The notes: generated from the sequence alone by a model not told the origin. A DNA stretch of 64,000 bases from Streptococcus sp. 1643 (GCF_006228325.1 NZ_CP040231.1:62001-126000), one strand, 5' to 3'. Counted from the stretch's first letter, positions 45,174 through 56,577 are shown. Made by a program: numbers and translations.

Positions 45174-45197
45174 GACAATATCAGGAGACACATAAAC

Positions 45198-47456
45198 ATG
45201 TTACCATTAAACGAATTTGTACAAAAACGTTACAATAAAACCATTGCAGAATGTAGCAATGAAGAGCTTTACCTTGCTCTTCTTAACTACAGCAAGCTTG
45301 CTAGCAGCCAAAAACCAGTGAACACTGGTAAGAAGAAAGTTTACTATATCTCAGCTGAGTTCTTGATTGGTAAACTCTTGTCAAACAACTTGATTAACCT
45401 TGGTCTTTATGACGAAGTTAAAAAAGAACTTGCTGATGCAGGCAAAGAGTTGATCGAAATCGAAGAAGTAGAATTGGAACCATCACTTGGTAACGGTGGT
45501 TTGGGACGTTTGGCAGCCTGCTTTATCGACTCAATCGCTACACTTGGTTTGAATGGTGACGGTGTTGGTTTGAACTACCACTTTGGTCTTTTCCAACAAG
45601 TTCTTAAAAACAACCAACAAGAAACTATTCCTAATGCTTGGTTGACTGACCAAAACTGGTTGGTTCGTTCAAGCCGTAGCTACCAAGTGCCATTTGCACA
45701 CTTCACATTGACATCTACTCTTTATGATATCGATGTACCTGGTTACAAGACAGCTACTAAAAACCGCTTGCGTTTGTTTGACTTGGATTCAGTTGATTCT
45801 TCAATCATCCAAGATGGTATCAACTTTGACAAGACAGATATCGCTCGCAACTTGACTCTCTTCCTTTACCCAGACGATAGCGACAAGCAAGGTGAATTGC
45901 TCCGTATCTTCCAACAATACTTCATGGTTTCAAACGGTGCGCAATTGATCATTGACGAAGCGATCGAAAAAGGAAGCAACTTGCATGACCTTGCGGACTA
46001 CGCAGTTGTACAAATCAATGATACTCACCCATCAATGGTGATTCCTGAATTGATCCGTCTTTTGACTGCGCGTGGTATCGAACTTGATGAAGCAATCTCT
46101 ATCGTTCGTAGCATGACTGCCTACACTAACCACACAATCCTTGCTGAAGCCCTTGAAAAATGGCCTCTTGAATTCTTAGAAGAAGTGGTTCCTCACTTGG
46201 TACCAATCATCGAAGAATTGGACCGTCGTGTGAAGGCAGAATACAAAGACCCAGCTGTTCAAATCATCGATGAGAGCGGACGTGTTCACATGGCTCACAT
46301 GGATATCCACTACGGATACAGTGTAAACGGGGTTGCAGCTCTTCACACTGAAATCTTGAAGAACTCAGAGTTGAAAGCTTTCTACGACATCTACCCAGAA
46401 AAATTCAACAACAAAACAAACGGTATCACATTCCGTCGTTGGCTCATGCATGCTAACCCAAGCTTGTCTCACTACTTGGATGAGATTCTTGGACATGGTT
46501 GGCATCATGAAGCAGATGAGCTTGAAAAACTCTTGTCATACGAAGACAAGGCTGCTGTCAAAGAAAAATTGGAAAGCATCAAGGCTCACAACAAACGTAA
46601 ATTGGCTCGTCACTTGAAAGAGCACCAAGGTGTGGAAATCAATACAAACTCTATCTTTGATATCCAAATCAAACGTCTTCATGAGTACAAACGCCAACAA
46701 ATGAACGCTTTGTATGTTATCCACAAATACCTTGATATCAAGGCTGGTAACATCCCTGCTCGTCCAATCACAGTCTTCTTTGGTGGTAAAGCAGCACCTG
46801 CCTACACAATCGCTCAAGACATCATTCACTTGATCCTCTGCTTGTCAGAAGTGATTGCTAACGATCCAGCTGTAGCTCCACACTTGCAAGTCGTAATGGT
46901 TGAAAACTACAACGTTACTGCAGCAAGCTTCTTGATCCCAGCATGTGACATCTCAGAACAAATCTCACTTGCTTCTAAAGAAGCTTCAGGTACTGGTAAC
47001 ATGAAATTCATGTTGAACGGAGCCTTGACTCTTGGTACTATGGACGGAGCTAACGTGGAAATCGCTGAATTGGTTGGCGACGAAAATATCTACATCTTTG
47101 GTGAAGATTCAGAAACCGTTATCGACCTTTACGCAAAAGCAGCTTACAAATCAAGCGAATTCTATGCTCGTGAAGCTATCAAACCATTGGTTGACTTCAT
47201 CGTGAGCGATGCTGTTCTTGCAGTAGGTAAGAAAGAACGCTTGGAACGTCTTTACAACGAATTGATCAACAAAGACTGGTTCATGACTCTCCTTGACTTG
47301 GAAGACTACATCAAAGTCAAAGAGCAAATGCTTGCTGACTACGAAGACCGTGACGCATGGTTGGATAAAGTCATCGTTAACATTGCCAAAGCAGGATTCT
47401 TCTCATCTGACCGTACAATCGCTCAGTACAACGAAGATATCTGGCACTTGAACTAA
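45198..47456 (+). CDS. glgP: Maltodextrin/glycogen phosphorylase
   Basis: 752 aa GT35 enzyme that phosphorolyses alpha-1,4-glucans to glucose-1-phosphate, working with MalM. N-terminal [20 protein letters not shown] and [15 protein letters not shown]; pyridoxal-phosphate region [20 protein letters not shown] with the Schiff-base lysine. Shorter than mammalian enzymes because it lacks the regulatory N-terminus. Codon use shows strong bias, as expected for high expression. CAGGAGAC precedes the ATG; 24 bases after malM. Confidence 0.96.
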   Translation: MLPLNEFVQKRYNKTIAECSNEELYLALLNYSKLASSQKPVNTGKKKVYYISAEFLIGKLLSNNLINLGLYDEVKKELADAGKELIEIEEVELEPSLGNGGLGRLAACFIDSIATLGLNGDGVGLNYHFGLFQQVLKNNQQETIPNAWLTDQNWLVRSSRSYQVPFAHFTLTSTLYDIDVPGYKTATKNRLRLFDLDSVDSSIIQDGINFDKTDIARNLTLFLYPDDSDKQGELLRIFQQYFMVSNGAQLIIDEAIEKGSNLHDLADYAVVQINDTHPSMVIPELIRLLTARGIELDEAISIVRSMTAYTNHTILAEALEKWPLEFLEEVVPHLVPIIEELDRRVKAEYKDPAVQIIDESGRVHMAHMDIHYGYSVNGVAALHTEILKNSELKAFYDIYPEKFNNKTNGITFRRWLMHANPSLSHYLDEILGHGWHHEADELEKLLSYEDKAAVKEKLESIKAHNKRKLARHLKEHQGVEINTNSIFDIQIKRLHEYKRQQMNALYVIHKYLDIKAGNIPARPITVFFGGKAAPAYTIAQDIIHLILCLSEVIANDPAVAPHLQVVMVENYNVTAASFLIPACDISEQISLASKEASGTGNMKFMLNGALTLGTMDGANVEIAELVGDENIYIFGEDSETVIDLYAKAAYKSSEFYAREAIKPLVDFIVSDAVLAVGKKERLERLYNELINKDWFMTLLDLEDYIKVKEQMLADYEDRDAWLDKVIVNIAKAGFFSSDRTIAQYNEDIWHLN

Positions 47457-47464
47457 GATTAAAC

Positions 47465-47495
47465 AAAAACGCAGCTTTAATAGATGCGTTTTTTC
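47465..47495 (+). terminator. malM-glgP terminator
   Basis: AAAAACGCA and TGCGTTTTT stem around an 11-base loop. Confidence 0.85.
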
Positions 47496-47509
47496 ATATT
47501 TAAACTAAT

Positions 47510-48358
47510 TTACAGTGCTTTCCCAACCAAAATCTCTGCTTCGATGGTAATCTCAGTCAACTGACTCCAGTCAATATTGGTATGATCAACGTGAAAGAGT
47601 AAGGGTGTCATGGCAAGCAGGGCTTGGCGTTGCTCTGCTGTGATATGCTTTGTTAGGGAAGCTATTTGGCTAGATTGGATGCTGAAGTGTTCCTGGAAAT
47701 GTTCTTTGATATCTTGATTAGAATAGTCCTTCTTTGTCAGCTGGTCCTGCACCATTTGACGGATTTCTTTGAGGTGATTTTCAGTTGGGATGACCTTGAT
47801 TAAAATACCGTCTTTGGATAAAACGCGGCGAAATTCACCATAGTTGGCAGGGGAAAAGATATCAAGCAGGATATCCATGCTAGCGTCTTTTATAGGAAGG
47901 CGAGCTAGGTCACCGACAAACCAGTTGACCGCCCAGTTGGGTTCGCTCTTGGCAGCGATTTGAACGGAATCTTTTGAAATATCAAAGGCATAGAAGGTCT
48001 TGTCAGGATGACTTTCTTGGAGTTTACGAGAGTAGAAGCCTTCGCCACAACCGATATCCAAGATAGTTTTGGCAGTTTCTAGTCTTGCAAGCAGGTCTGA
48101 GATGGTTTCTAAGATAGTCTGATAAAAGCCAGCTTCTAGGATTTCTTGGCGGTTTTGAAAGTTTTCCTTGTCGTAGTTGGCAGATTGCTTGATTTGAGGA
48201 GCCAGATTGACATAGCCGAATTTTGCCAAGTCAAAAGAATGGCGATTGCTACACTTGAGACTGGTTTCTACCAAGGCCAGATTTTCTTGGCAGATAGGGC
48301 AGGCAAAGGAGCTAGCAGTAGCAAAGCGTTGGAGTTTTGGTTTGAGGTTTGTATTCAT
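47510..48358 (-). CDS. rlmA: 23S rRNA (guanine-N1) methyltransferase RlmA(II)
   Basis: 282 aa SAM-dependent enzyme. An N-terminal zinc finger (FACPICQENL ... LKCSNRHSFD, residues ~19-43) recognises rRNA; the Rossmann domain has TILDIGCGEGFYSRKL (motif I, ~96-111). The family methylates G745 or G748 of 23S rRNA; streptococci have the G748 form, which affects macrolide/ketolide binding. The start has no strong ribosome-binding site. Lies after tyrS behind its terminator. Confidence 0.88.
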   Translation of the reverse strand: MNTNLKPKLQRFATASSFACPICQENLALVETSLKCSNRHSFDLAKFGYVNLAPQIKQSANYDKENFQNRQEILEAGFYQTILETISDLLARLETAKTILDIGCGEGFYSRKLQESHPDKTFYAFDISKDSVQIAAKSEPNWAVNWFVGDLARLPIKDASMDILLDIFSPANYGEFRRVLSKDGILIKVIPTENHLKEIRQMVQDQLTKKDYSNQDIKEHFQEHFSIQSSQIASLTKHITAEQRQALLAMTPLLFHVDHTNIDWSQLTEITIEAEILVGKAL

Positions 48359-48372
48359 AGTTTTAGTCTAGC

Positions 48373-48414
48373 AAAAAAAGGACTGGATGGCAAATGCCTC
48401 CAGTCTGCTTTTTT
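48373..48414 (-). terminator. tyrS terminator
   Basis: On the minus strand GACTGGA and TCCAGTC flank an 11-base loop, then a T-run. It ends close to the rlmA start, so rlmA is either read through or has a promoter within it. Confidence 0.75.
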
Positions 48415-49669
48415 AGTATGTAAGAACAAAGTATTTCTTCTTTCCGCGGCGGATAACAGTGAGTTCATTTTCTAACTTATCTGCGTCACTCAAGACATAG
48501 TCAAGGTCTTGGATACGGTCGCCGTTGACGTAGATGGCTCCATTTTGGACATCTTCACGGGCTTGGCGTTTGGAATTCACCACACCAGATGACACGAGGA
48601 GTTCCACGATATTGTGATTTTCATCTGCTTGTACTTGGTAGTTTGGCACGCCACGGAGTCCTTGTTTGAGTTCTTTAACAGAAAGGTTTTTGATGTTTCC
48701 GGCAAAGAGTTGCTCTGTGATGTTAAGGGCTTCCTTGTAGGCTTCTTCGCCGTGAACAAGTGTTACGACTTCACGAGCCAAGACTTTCTGAGCCAAGCGT
48801 TCGTGTGGAGCCGCTTCAAATTGTTTACGGATGTCTTCAATCTCATCAAGTGACAAGAAGGTAAAGATCTTCAAGAAGCGAACAGCGTCTGCATCCATGA
48901 CGTTCATCCAGAATTGGTACATTTCGTATGGGGAAGTCTTTTCAGGATTGAGCCAGACTGCGTTTCCTTCTGATTTACCAAATTTCTTACCAGTTGCGTC
49001 TGTGATGAGTGGCACAGTGATAACGTGACCAGTCTTGTCAGCCTTACGACGAAGCAATTCGGTACCAGCTGTCATATTTCCCCACTGGTCAGAACCACCG
49101 ATTTGTAGCGTTACGTTGTGCTCTTGGTTAAGGACGTAGAAGTCATACCCTTGCATGATTTGGTAGGCAAACTCAGTATAAGAAATCCCTGTTTCGATCC
49201 GTTTTTTCACAGATTCCTTGCTCATCATGTAGTTGACAGTGAAGTATTTTCCGATATCACGGAGGAAATCAATGAAGCTGATGCTGCCAAACCAGTCGTA
49301 GTTGTTGACCATGACAGCTTTATTTTCACCATTTTCAAAGTCAAGAAAACGAGAAAGTTGTCCTTGGATAGACTTGACCCAGCCCTCTACTGTGTCTTTT
49401 GTTTGGAGACTACGCTCAGCATCTTTGAAGGACGGATCTCCGATGAGACCTGTAGCACCGCCAACGAGCGCATAAGGTTTGTGACCTGCTAGTTGCAAAC
49501 GACGACTTGTCAAGATTGCGACAAGGTGGCCTAGGTGAAGGCTGTCAGCAGTTGGATCGTAGCCAGTATAATAAGAAACTTGACCTTCTTCTAGGGCTTT
49601 GCGCAAAGCTTCTTCATCAGTCGTTTGAAAAATCAAACCACGCTCTTTTAGCTCATCAAAAATGTGCAT
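48413..49669 (-). CDS. tyrS: Tyrosyl-tRNA synthetase
   Basis: 418 aa class I synthetase. HIGH-type motif is [11 protein letters not shown] (residues ~40-50), KMSKS-type motif KFGKSEGN, tyrosine-binding [11 protein letters not shown], and a C-terminal S4 RNA-binding domain (about 350-418). The leader is too short for a T-box. GGAGAAAAG precedes the start. Monocistronic, divergent from pbp1b. Confidence 0.97.
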   Translation of the reverse strand: MHIFDELKERGLIFQTTDEEALRKALEEGQVSYYTGYDPTADSLHLGHLVAILTSRRLQLAGHKPYALVGGATGLIGDPSFKDAERSLQTKDTVEGWVKSIQGQLSRFLDFENGENKAVMVNNYDWFGSISFIDFLRDIGKYFTVNYMMSKESVKKRIETGISYTEFAYQIMQGYDFYVLNQEHNVTLQIGGSDQWGNMTAGTELLRRKADKTGHVITVPLITDATGKKFGKSEGNAVWLNPEKTSPYEMYQFWMNVMDADAVRFLKIFTFLSLDEIEDIRKQFEAAPHERLAQKVLAREVVTLVHGEEAYKEALNITEQLFAGNIKNLSVKELKQGLRGVPNYQVQADENHNIVELLVSSGVVNSKRQAREDVQNGAIYVNGDRIQDLDYVLSDADKLENELTVIRRGKKKYFVLTY

Positions 49670-49781
49670 GTGTCTTTTCTCCTTTATAAAATATTGTTTC
49701 TACCTATTGTATCACAAACTTGATTAATAGCCTAGTGGAATAGGGAAGAAAGTGGCTATTTTATTGAAAGTTTCCCTTTTA

Positions 49782-49790
49782 TGGTATAAT
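49782..49790 (+). promoter_or_regulatory. pbp1b extended -10 promoter
   Basis: TGGTATAAT, TATAAT at 49785-49790, 19 bases before the ATG. Confidence 0.65.
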
Positions 49791-49809
49791 AGAGAAAGCG
49801 AGGACATTC

Positions 49810-52347
49810 ATGAAAGAAAGAATTAATGAATTAAAAACAAAAATGCTGCATTTTTTCCAGCAGCTAATGCAACGAATTGCAAAATGGAAGAAAAGACTAG
49901 CAGAAAAACTAGCTAATAAGAAAACCAGTAAAAAGGGGACCTCTTCTGACAACGTTAGAAAGGCAGGGTCTATTTTTGCTAAGGTTTTGAGTGGGTTTAA
50001 AATAGTTTTTAATACTCTCTTTATCTTAGGTTTTATCGGTGGACTGTTTGGCGCTGGTGTAGCTATGGGTTATGGAGTTGCTCTATTTGACAAGGCTCAG
50101 GTGCCTCAAGCAGAAGAGTTGGTCAAGCAAGTGAAGGATATTGCTTCCATCTCAGAAATCACTTATTCTGACGGCAGTACCATTGCCTCGATCGAGGGCG
50201 ATTTATTGCGCACTTCAGTCGCTTCAGATGCTATCTCAGATAACCTTAAGAAAGCTATTGTTGCGACAGAGGACGAGCATTTCAATGAGCACAAGGGAGT
50301 TGTGCCTAAGGCCGTTATTCGTGCGACCTTGGGAACCTTTGTCGGTCTAGGCTCATCTAGTGGTGGTTCGACCTTGACTCAGCAGGTCATCAAGCAGCAA
50401 GTGGTGGGGGATGCTCCAACTCTGGCTCGTAAGGCTAAAGAGATTATTGATGCTCTAGCTTTAGAACGGGCCATGGGTAAGGATGAGATTTTGACAACCT
50501 ACCTTAACATTGCTCCTTTTGGTCGCAATCATAAAGGTCAAAATATTGCAGGTGCCCAGCAGGCTGCAGAAGGAATCTTTGGGGTCAATGCTTCGGATTT
50601 AACGGTCCCTCAAGCAGCCTTTATCGCAGGATTGCCACAGAGTCCTATTAGTTATTCTCCTTATGAATCTGACGGCAGTATGAAGAGCGATGAGGATATG
50701 GCTTTGGGAATTAAGCGTGCCAAGGATGTCCTCTACAATATGTATCGGACAGGAGCTCTGAGTCAGGAAGATTACGACAAGTACAAGGATTATGACTTCA
50801 AGCAAGACTTTCTACCATCAGGTAGCGTCAGTGGTACTTCGCGCGACTATCTCTACTATGCAACCTTGGCAGAAGCTACTGACCGCATGTACGACTACCT
50901 CGTCCAACGAGATAATGTCTCTGCGCAAGAATTAAAGAATGAGTCCATTCAGAAATCCTATCGTGATTTAGCCACTAAGGAAATTGAAAATGGTGGATAT
51001 AAGATTACGACAACTATCAATAAAAATGTTCATGCTGCGATGCAAAATGCGGTTGCGACCTACGGCTATTTGCTAGATGATTCGACAGGCCAGCCTGAGG
51101 TGGGGAATGTCCTCATGGACAACCAAACGGGAGCTATCCTTGGATTTGTTGGTGGCCGTAATTATCAAGAAAATCAGAACAATCACGCTATCGATACCAA
51201 GCGTTCTCCAGCTTCAACTACAAAACCTATATTGGCCTATGGTATCGCTATTGACCAAGGTTTGATGGGAAGTGCAAGTATCTTGTCAAACTATCCTACC
51301 AACTTCTCAAATGGGAATCCCATCATGTATGTCAATAGTCCTGGTACGGGCATGATGACATTGGGAGAAGCCCTTAACTACTCATGGAATATCCCAGCCT
51401 ACTGGACGTATCGTACGCTTCGAGAGAAGGGTGTTGATGTCAAAGGCTATATGGAAAAAATGGGTTACGAAATCCCAGAATATGGTATTGAAAGTTTACC
51501 GATGGGTGGGGGGATTGACGTTACAGTTGCCCAGCATACCAACGGGTATCAAACTCTGGCCAACAATGGAGTTTACCATAAGAAACATATGATCGCTAAG
51601 ATCGAGTCAACGGATGGTCGAGTGGTCTATGAGCATAAGGATGAGCCTGTGCAGGTTTATTCAAAAGCGACAGCAACCATCATGCAAAGTCTGCTCCGTG
51701 ACGTCATTTCATCTCGGATTACTTCTAGCTTCCAGACCGACTTGACGACTATCAATCCATCCCTAGCTCGTGCTGACTGGATCGGAAAAACTGGTACGAC
51801 CAATGAAGATGAAAATATGTGGCTCATGCTTTCTACACCTCGCTTGACTTTGGGTGGCTGGTTAGGTCACGACGACAACCGACCACTAGCCAAAGGAGCA
51901 GGCCACTACCGTAATGCCAACTATATGGCCCACTTGGTCAATGCTATCCAACAAGCTGAACCTGGAATATGGGGGAATGAGCGTTTTAACCTGGATTCAA
52001 GTGTGACCAAGTCACAAGTTCTCCGATCTACAGGGCAAAAACCGGGCAAGGTTTCTATCAATGGAAAAGAAATAGAAGTTTCTGGATCAACAGTAACGAG
52101 CTACTGGGCGACTAAAGAAGGTGCCCCGGTGACCACCTATCGCTTTGCTATTGGAGGAAGCGATGCAGATTATCTGAACGCGTGGAAGAATATTCTAGGG
52201 AGCATTCCGGCAGTGACTCCTCCAAGCTCAAACAGTAGCTCAAGTTCAAGCAGTGGCTCAAGTTCAAGCAGTAGCTCTGGAAGTTCAAGTTCGAGTGGAA
52301 ATACTCAAAGTGGTTCTACAGGACGTTCACGTCTATTTAATCGTTAA
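49810..52347 (+). CDS. pbp1b: Bifunctional class A penicillin-binding protein PBP1b
   Basis: 845 aa. A basic cytoplasmic N-terminus (residues 1-65), one membrane helix (about 67-95), the GT51 glycosyltransferase domain ([24 protein letters not shown]; about 125-320) and a transpeptidase domain with SPASTTKP (active Ser), SWN and KTGTT. It polymerises and crosslinks peptidoglycan. The C-terminal tail is an almost pure Ser/Gly run. GAGGA precedes the ATG. Sites of beta-lactam resistance changes cannot be judged without a reference. Confidence 0.94.
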   Translation: MKERINELKTKMLHFFQQLMQRIAKWKKRLAEKLANKKTSKKGTSSDNVRKAGSIFAKVLSGFKIVFNTLFILGFIGGLFGAGVAMGYGVALFDKAQVPQAEELVKQVKDIASISEITYSDGSTIASIEGDLLRTSVASDAISDNLKKAIVATEDEHFNEHKGVVPKAVIRATLGTFVGLGSSSGGSTLTQQVIKQQVVGDAPTLARKAKEIIDALALERAMGKDEILTTYLNIAPFGRNHKGQNIAGAQQAAEGIFGVNASDLTVPQAAFIAGLPQSPISYSPYESDGSMKSDEDMALGIKRAKDVLYNMYRTGALSQEDYDKYKDYDFKQDFLPSGSVSGTSRDYLYYATLAEATDRMYDYLVQRDNVSAQELKNESIQKSYRDLATKEIENGGYKITTTINKNVHAAMQNAVATYGYLLDDSTGQPEVGNVLMDNQTGAILGFVGGRNYQENQNNHAIDTKRSPASTTKPILAYGIAIDQGLMGSASILSNYPTNFSNGNPIMYVNSPGTGMMTLGEALNYSWNIPAYWTYRTLREKGVDVKGYMEKMGYEIPEYGIESLPMGGGIDVTVAQHTNGYQTLANNGVYHKKHMIAKIESTDGRVVYEHKDEPVQVYSKATATIMQSLLRDVISSRITSSFQTDLTTINPSLARADWIGKTGTTNEDENMWLMLSTPRLTLGGWLGHDDNRPLAKGAGHYRNANYMAHLVNAIQQAEPGIWGNERFNLDSSVTKSQVLRSTGQKPGKVSINGKEIEVSGSTVTSYWATKEGAPVTTYRFAIGGSDADYLNAWKNILGSIPAVTPPSSNSSSSSSSGSSSSSSSGSSSSSGNTQSGSTGRSRLFNR

Positions 52348-52355
52348 GAAAGAGT

Positions 52356-52396
52356 AGTAGCAAGGTTAGTAATTTCTCCTTGTTGCTACTTTTTTC
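52356..52396 (+). terminator. pbp1b terminator
   Basis: AGTAGCAAGG pairs with CCTTGTTGCTACT (small bulge), then TTTTTTC. It ends just before the promoter of the next gene. Confidence 0.8.
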
Positions 52397-52409
52397 TTTG
52401 TTGGTTTCG

Positions 52410-52418
52410 TGTTACAAT
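52410..52418 (+). promoter_or_regulatory. Extended -10 promoter of the EamA gene
   Basis: TGTTACAAT with TACAAT at 52413-52418, 6 bases before the ATG: the transcript should begin at the start codon. Confidence 0.6.
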
Positions 52419-52424
52419 AATAAT

Positions 52425-53336
52425 ATGAATCATTATCAGAAAAAGATTGTTAAGGGAACAGTATACTCGCTACTCTCAGGCCTAATCTGGGGGATTTGTG
52501 GGATTTTAGGAGAGTATTTTTTCACTCATTATCCAGTATCTTCTGGATGGATTACTTCTATGCGTTTACTAGTGGCGGGGAGTTTGGTTTTAGGTTTATC
52601 TGCTTTTCAGTTGCGTAGCCGCTTGTTGGATATCTGGCGTGATAAGAAAAATTATCTACCTTTTTTAGCCTATGCTATTCTAGGTATTTTTTCTGTGCAG
52701 TTTTTCTTTTATCTCTGTGTTGAGTATTCGAATGCGACGACGGCGACCATTTTGCAATTTATCAGCCCAGTTTTTATCCTGTTTTACAATCGAATCATTT
52801 ACCAGAAGAAGGCTTCTATTACAGCTGTGTTCTATGTTTTGATTGCCATGCTAGGTGTTTTTTTGATGGCTACAAAAGGGGATCTATCCCAGTTGTCCAT
52901 GACACCTTTGGCTCTAGTGACAGGTTTGCTCAGTGCAGTAGGGGTCATGTTTAATGTTATCCTTCCCCAGCGTTTTGCACGGCGCTACGGATTTGTTCCG
53001 ACTGTTGGTTGGGGGATGATTCTGGCAGGACTCTTTAGTAATTTCCTCTACCCTATTTATCAGATAAGTTTTCAAGTGGATCTGGTAAGTGTGTTGATTT
53101 GTCTGACGATTGCCGTGTTTGGTACTGCTTTTGCCTTCTTCCTATCTATGAAGGCCGTGTCCCTCGTTTCCCCGCTGGTTGTATCGGTGGTGAGTGCTAG
53201 CGAACCGCTTTCTTCAGCTTTATTAAGTGTTCTTTTTCTGGGATTGGTCATGGATGGTTTTTTGGCCTTGGCTATGGTGTTGATTATCGTTCCGATGATT
53301 TTCTTATCTGTAGAAGAAGCAAAACAAGCCAGGTAA
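52425..53336 (+). CDS. EamA/DMT-family transporter
   Basis: 303 aa with ten helices formed by two EamA repeats (about residues 8-145 and 155-300). Start: ATG at 52425 (MNHYQKKIVKG), since a longer in-frame version from 52380 would start within the pbp1b terminator, upstream of the -10. There is no ribosome-binding site, so initiation is probably leaderless. The family exports or imports small metabolites such as amino acids; the substrate is unknown. Confidence 0.85.
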   Translation: MNHYQKKIVKGTVYSLLSGLIWGICGILGEYFFTHYPVSSGWITSMRLLVAGSLVLGLSAFQLRSRLLDIWRDKKNYLPFLAYAILGIFSVQFFFYLCVEYSNATTATILQFISPVFILFYNRIIYQKKASITAVFYVLIAMLGVFLMATKGDLSQLSMTPLALVTGLLSAVGVMFNVILPQRFARRYGFVPTVGWGMILAGLFSNFLYPIYQISFQVDLVSVLICLTIAVFGTAFAFFLSMKAVSLVSPLVVSVVSASEPLSSALLSVLFLGLVMDGFLALAMVLIIVPMIFLSVEEAKQAR

Positions 53337-53356
53337 AGATGATTATTTGATAGTTG

Positions 53357-53380
53357 AGGCTTCAAATTTGAAGCCTTTTT
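53357..53380 (+). terminator. EamA gene terminator
   Basis: AGGCTTCAAATTTGAAGCCT, a self-complementary hairpin, then a T-run. Confidence 0.85.
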
Positions 53381-53420
53381 TGGTAGAATAGGTATCATTA
53401 TAACGAACCAGGAGGCACCT

Positions 53421-54119
53421 ATGACTGCTACAAAAATGAACGCTCAAGAAATTATCCAATTTATCGCCAATGCTGAAAAGAAAACCAGTGTCAAAGTAAC
53501 CTTTGAGGGGCAACTCGCATCTGCTGTGCCTAGCTCTGTTGTCAAACTAGGAAATGTTTTATTCGGAGACTGGAAGGACGTGGCTCCGCTTCTTGAAGGT
53601 TTAGTAGAAAATCAAGACTATGTTGTCGAGCAAGATGCTCGTAATTCTGCAGTTCCTTTGCTAGACAAACGTGCGATCAACGCTCGTATCGAGCCAGGTG
53701 CGATTATCCGTGACCAGGTGGAAATTGGTGACAATGCTGTTATCATGATGGGAGCAGTTATCAATATCGGTGCTGAAATTGGTGCAGGAACCATGATTGA
53801 CATGGGTGCCATCCTTGGTGGTCGCGCTATTGTTGGAAAAAACAGCCACGTTGGTGCAGGTGCAGTTTTGGCAGGTGTGATTGAGCCAGCTAGTGCTGAA
53901 CCAGTCCGTGTCGGAGATAATGTTCTTATCGGTGCTAATGCAGTGGTGATCGAAGGGGTCCAAATCGGCAGTGGTTCAGTTGTTGCAGCAGGAGCTATTG
54001 TTACCCAAGATGTTCCAGAAAACGTGGTAGTGGCAGGTGTTCCAGCTCGTATCATCAAAGAAATTGATGCCCAAACCCAACAAAAAACAGCGCTAGAGGA
54101 TGCGCTTCGTACCTTGTAA
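53421..54119 (+). CDS. dapH: Tetrahydrodipicolinate N-acetyltransferase
   Basis: 232 aa left-handed beta-helix acyltransferase of the acetylase branch of diaminopimelate/lysine synthesis. An N-terminal DapH domain (residues 1-90) precedes hexapeptide repeats ([55 protein letters not shown]). GGAGG precedes the ATG. The deacetylase gene that follows uses its later product, so the pair is a pathway unit feeding lysine and peptidoglycan. Confidence 0.95.
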   Translation: MTATKMNAQEIIQFIANAEKKTSVKVTFEGQLASAVPSSVVKLGNVLFGDWKDVAPLLEGLVENQDYVVEQDARNSAVPLLDKRAINARIEPGAIIRDQVEIGDNAVIMMGAVINIGAEIGAGTMIDMGAILGGRAIVGKNSHVGAGAVLAGVIEPASAEPVRVGDNVLIGANAVVIEGVQIGSGSVVAAGAIVTQDVPENVVVAGVPARIIKEIDAQTQQKTALEDALRTL

Positions 54120-54132
54120 TTGTAAAAGTAAA

Positions 54133-54163
54133 AAAGAGGCGGAACCCTTTTTCCAGCCTCTTT
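54133..54163 (+). terminator. Hairpin between dapH and the deacetylase gene
   Basis: AAAGAGGC-GGAA and TTCC-A-GCCTCTTT pair. It may act as an attenuating terminator inside the operon. Confidence 0.7.
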
Positions 54164-54186
54164 CTGCTATATAGGAGGACAGATAG

Positions 54187-55317
54187 ATGTTAGATTTGAT
54201 TCAGACTAGACGAGATTTACACCAGATTCCAGAGATTGGCTTGGAAGAGTTCAAGACTCAGGCTTATTTGCTGGATGTGATTGAGAAATTGACTGCGGGC
54301 AAGGATTTTGTTCAAATTCGTACTTGGCGGACAGGTATTCTGGTTTATTTGCAGGGAAGTCAGCCGGAACGAACCATTGGTTGGCGAACAGACATTGATG
54401 GCCTGCCTATCGTCGAACAAACCGGACTGCCTTTTGCCTCTCAGCACCAAGGTCGCATGCATGCCTGTGGACACGATTTTCATATGACTATTGCCTTGGG
54501 CTGTCTCGAACGCGCCCTGGAGGAACAACCCAAGAATAATTTGCTCTTCCTATTTCAGCCTGCTGAAGAAAATGAAGCTGGTGGGATGCTCATGTATGAG
54601 GATGGTGCTTTTGGAAATTGGTTGCCAGACCAATTTTATGGTCTCCATGTTCGTCCGGATCTGAAGGTCGGACAGATTGCGACCAACACTCATACACTCT
54701 TTGCAGGGACTTGTGAGGTGAAGGTTCGTTTCAAAGGAAAAGGAGGACACGCAGCTTTTCCGCATGAAGCCAATGACGCCTTGGTGGCTGCTAGTTACTT
54801 TGTAACCCAGGTGCAGTCAGTTGTCAGTCGCAATGTCAATCCCATCGAGGGAGCGGTGGTGACCTTTGGCCTTTTCCAAGCTGGAACAACCAACAATGTC
54901 ATTACAGACACAGCCTTTTTGCATGGAACCATTCGCGCCTTGACTCAGGACATGAGCCTCTTGGTACAAAAAAGAGTCAAGACAGTCGCAGAAGGGGTTG
55001 CAGCAGCCTTTGATATGGAAGTCGAAGTAGAACTCAAGCAAGGGGGCTACCTGCCTGTGGAGAACAATCCAGCCTTGGCGCGTGAACTGATGGACTTCTT
55101 TGAAGAGAAAGACGGAATCGAGTTGATTGATATCGAGCCTGCTATGACTGGTGAGGACTTTGGTTATCTCCTTTCGAAGGTAGATGGCGTTATGTTCTGG
55201 CTAGGTATCGATAGTCCCTACGCCCTTCATCACCCTCAGATGAGTCCTAAGGAAGAAGCCTTAGCCATTGGGGTAGATGCGGTCTCTAGTTTCTTGAAAA
55301 AGAAGGCAGCAGAGTAG
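54187..55317 (+). CDS. N-acetyldiaminopimelate deacetylase (M20D peptidase family)
   Basis: 376 aa di-metal amidohydrolase. Metal-binding motifs [10 protein letters not shown] and [10 protein letters not shown], the dimerisation domain (about residues 175-290, [18 protein letters not shown]) and the C-terminal [11 protein letters not shown] and ALHHPQM segments are complete. It removes acetate from N-acetyl-LL-diaminopimelate, the step after the aminotransferase in the DapH branch. AGGAGGAC precedes the ATG. Shares the operon with dapH and the two genes after it. Confidence 0.92.
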   Translation: MLDLIQTRRDLHQIPEIGLEEFKTQAYLLDVIEKLTAGKDFVQIRTWRTGILVYLQGSQPERTIGWRTDIDGLPIVEQTGLPFASQHQGRMHACGHDFHMTIALGCLERALEEQPKNNLLFLFQPAEENEAGGMLMYEDGAFGNWLPDQFYGLHVRPDLKVGQIATNTHTLFAGTCEVKVRFKGKGGHAAFPHEANDALVAASYFVTQVQSVVSRNVNPIEGAVVTFGLFQAGTTNNVITDTAFLHGTIRALTQDMSLLVQKRVKTVAEGVAAAFDMEVEVELKQGGYLPVENNPALARELMDFFEEKDGIELIDIEPAMTGEDFGYLLSKVDGVMFWLGIDSPYALHHPQMSPKEEALAIGVDAVSSFLKKKAAE

Positions 55318-55328
55318 AGGAATTGTCT

Positions 55329-55868
55329 ATGAAAGCAGAACTACGCAAGAAAATTTTGCAAGAAATGAAGGCTGTTCCTCAAAAGCAAAAAATTGCTATG
55401 GATCAAGCCTTAACAGAACGATTTTTGAATCATCCTGTTTACCAAGAAGCCAAGGTCATCGCAACCTACCTCTCTTTTCCGCATGAGTTTCAAACGCAGG
55501 GACTGATTGAGCAGGCGCTGAAGGACGGCAAGAAGGTTTTGATACCCAAAACCTATCCCAAGGGGCGCATGGAGTTTGTGGTCTATCATCCGCAGCAGTT
55601 GGTAAAAACTTCCTTTGGTTTACTGGAACCGAAAGGAGACTTGGAAGTTGTGGATCCGTCTCAGATTGACTTAATCCATGTTCCGGGCTTGGCTTTTACA
55701 ACAGGGGGCTATCGGATCGGATATGGTGGAGGATACTACGATCGCTATCTGGAACATTTTGCTGGGCATACGATGAGTACAATCTACCCTTGTCAGGTTC
55801 AGGAGTTTAACTTGGAAAACCATGATATTCCCGTACAGGCGGTGCTAATCTATGAAGGAAATCTTTGA
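55329..55868 (+). CDS. 5-formyltetrahydrofolate cyclo-ligase
   Basis: 179 aa ATP-dependent enzyme converting 5-formyl- to 5,10-methenyltetrahydrofolate. ATP/substrate motifs are RKKILQEM, TYLSFPHEF, PKTYPKGRMEFV and the GGYRIGYGGGYYDRYL loop. The ATG at 55329 is preferred to a TTG at 55323 because AGGA lies 7 bases upstream. It overlaps the rhomboid gene by 17 bases. Confidence 0.92.
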   Translation: MKAELRKKILQEMKAVPQKQKIAMDQALTERFLNHPVYQEAKVIATYLSFPHEFQTQGLIEQALKDGKKVLIPKTYPKGRMEFVVYHPQQLVKTSFGLLEPKGDLEVVDPSQIDLIHVPGLAFTTGGYRIGYGGGYYDRYLEHFAGHTMSTIYPCQVQEFNLENHDIPVQAVLIYEGNL

Positions 55869-56532
55869 TAAACGTTATCCTGTGACTAGTTTCTTCCTCC
55901 TAGTGACAGCATTGGTATTTCTCTTGATGTTGGTTCTTACAGGTTTAAATTTTGAACGAGCAGATACCCTGCTTCAGTTTGGAGCCATGTATGGACCGAT
56001 CATTCGCCTATTCCCTGAGCAGATTTGGCGCCTTTTTTCAGCCATATTTGTGCATATCGGATGGGAGCATTTTATTGTCAATATGATTTCACTCTACTTT
56101 CTTGGACGACAGGTGGAGGAAATTTTCGGCTCTAAGCAGTTCTTCTTTCTCTATCTCTTATCAGGAATGATGGGCAATCTCTTTGTTTTTGCTTTCACAC
56201 CAAAAGTCCTAGCAGCAGGGGCCTCCACTTCCCTATACGGGCTATTTGCTGCGATTATCGTCTTGCGTTACGCAACTCGCAACCCCTATATTCAGCAGTT
56301 GGGGCAATCCTATCTGACACTTTTCGTGATAAATATTATCGGAAGTGTTCTGATTCCAGGAATCAGCCTATCTGGGCATATCGGTGGCGCAGTAGGAGGG
56401 GCCTTTCTAGCAGTCATCTTCCCAGTCAAATGGGAGAGAAGGATGTACAGTACCAGCCAGCGAATCGGAGCAACTGTACTTTATATCGCACTAGCCGTTT
56501 TCCTATGCTATAAGGGAATGAGCTATGTGTAG
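55852..56532 (+). CDS. Rhomboid family intramembrane serine protease
   Basis: 226 aa with six to seven helices. Catalytic Ser125 in GASTSLYG and His176 in SGHIGGA form the dyad; WEHFIVNMISL carries the conserved His/Asn of helix 2. Rhomboids cut membrane proteins within the bilayer; the substrate is unknown. GAAGG-like signals lie within the previous gene, which it overlaps by 17 bases, indicating coupling. A strong terminator follows. Confidence 0.9.
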   Translation: MKEIFDKRYPVTSFFLLVTALVFLLMLVLTGLNFERADTLLQFGAMYGPIIRLFPEQIWRLFSAIFVHIGWEHFIVNMISLYFLGRQVEEIFGSKQFFFLYLLSGMMGNLFVFAFTPKVLAAGASTSLYGLFAAIIVLRYATRNPYIQQLGQSYLTLFVINIIGSVLIPGISLSGHIGGAVGGAFLAVIFPVKWERRMYSTSQRIGATVLYIALAVFLCYKGMSYV

Positions 56533-56543
56533 GGGGGATAGTT

Positions 56544-56573
56544 AAAAAGCTACTCAAAAATGAGTAGCTTTTT
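56544..56573 (+). terminator. Terminator after the rhomboid gene
   Basis: AAAAAGCTACTCA, AAAA loop, TGAGTAGCTTTTT: a perfect 13-bp stem. Confidence 0.92.
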
Positions 56574-56577
56574 GTGT

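Noticed and set aside
49670-49800. T-box leader for tyrS
   Set aside because: The upstream gap is too short and no T-box sequence (TGGGTGGNACCGCG-like) is present.
53618-54058. 146-codon frame antisense to dapH
   Set aside because: It mirrors the hexapeptide-repeat coding pattern of dapH and has no ribosome-binding site; a codon-bias shadow.
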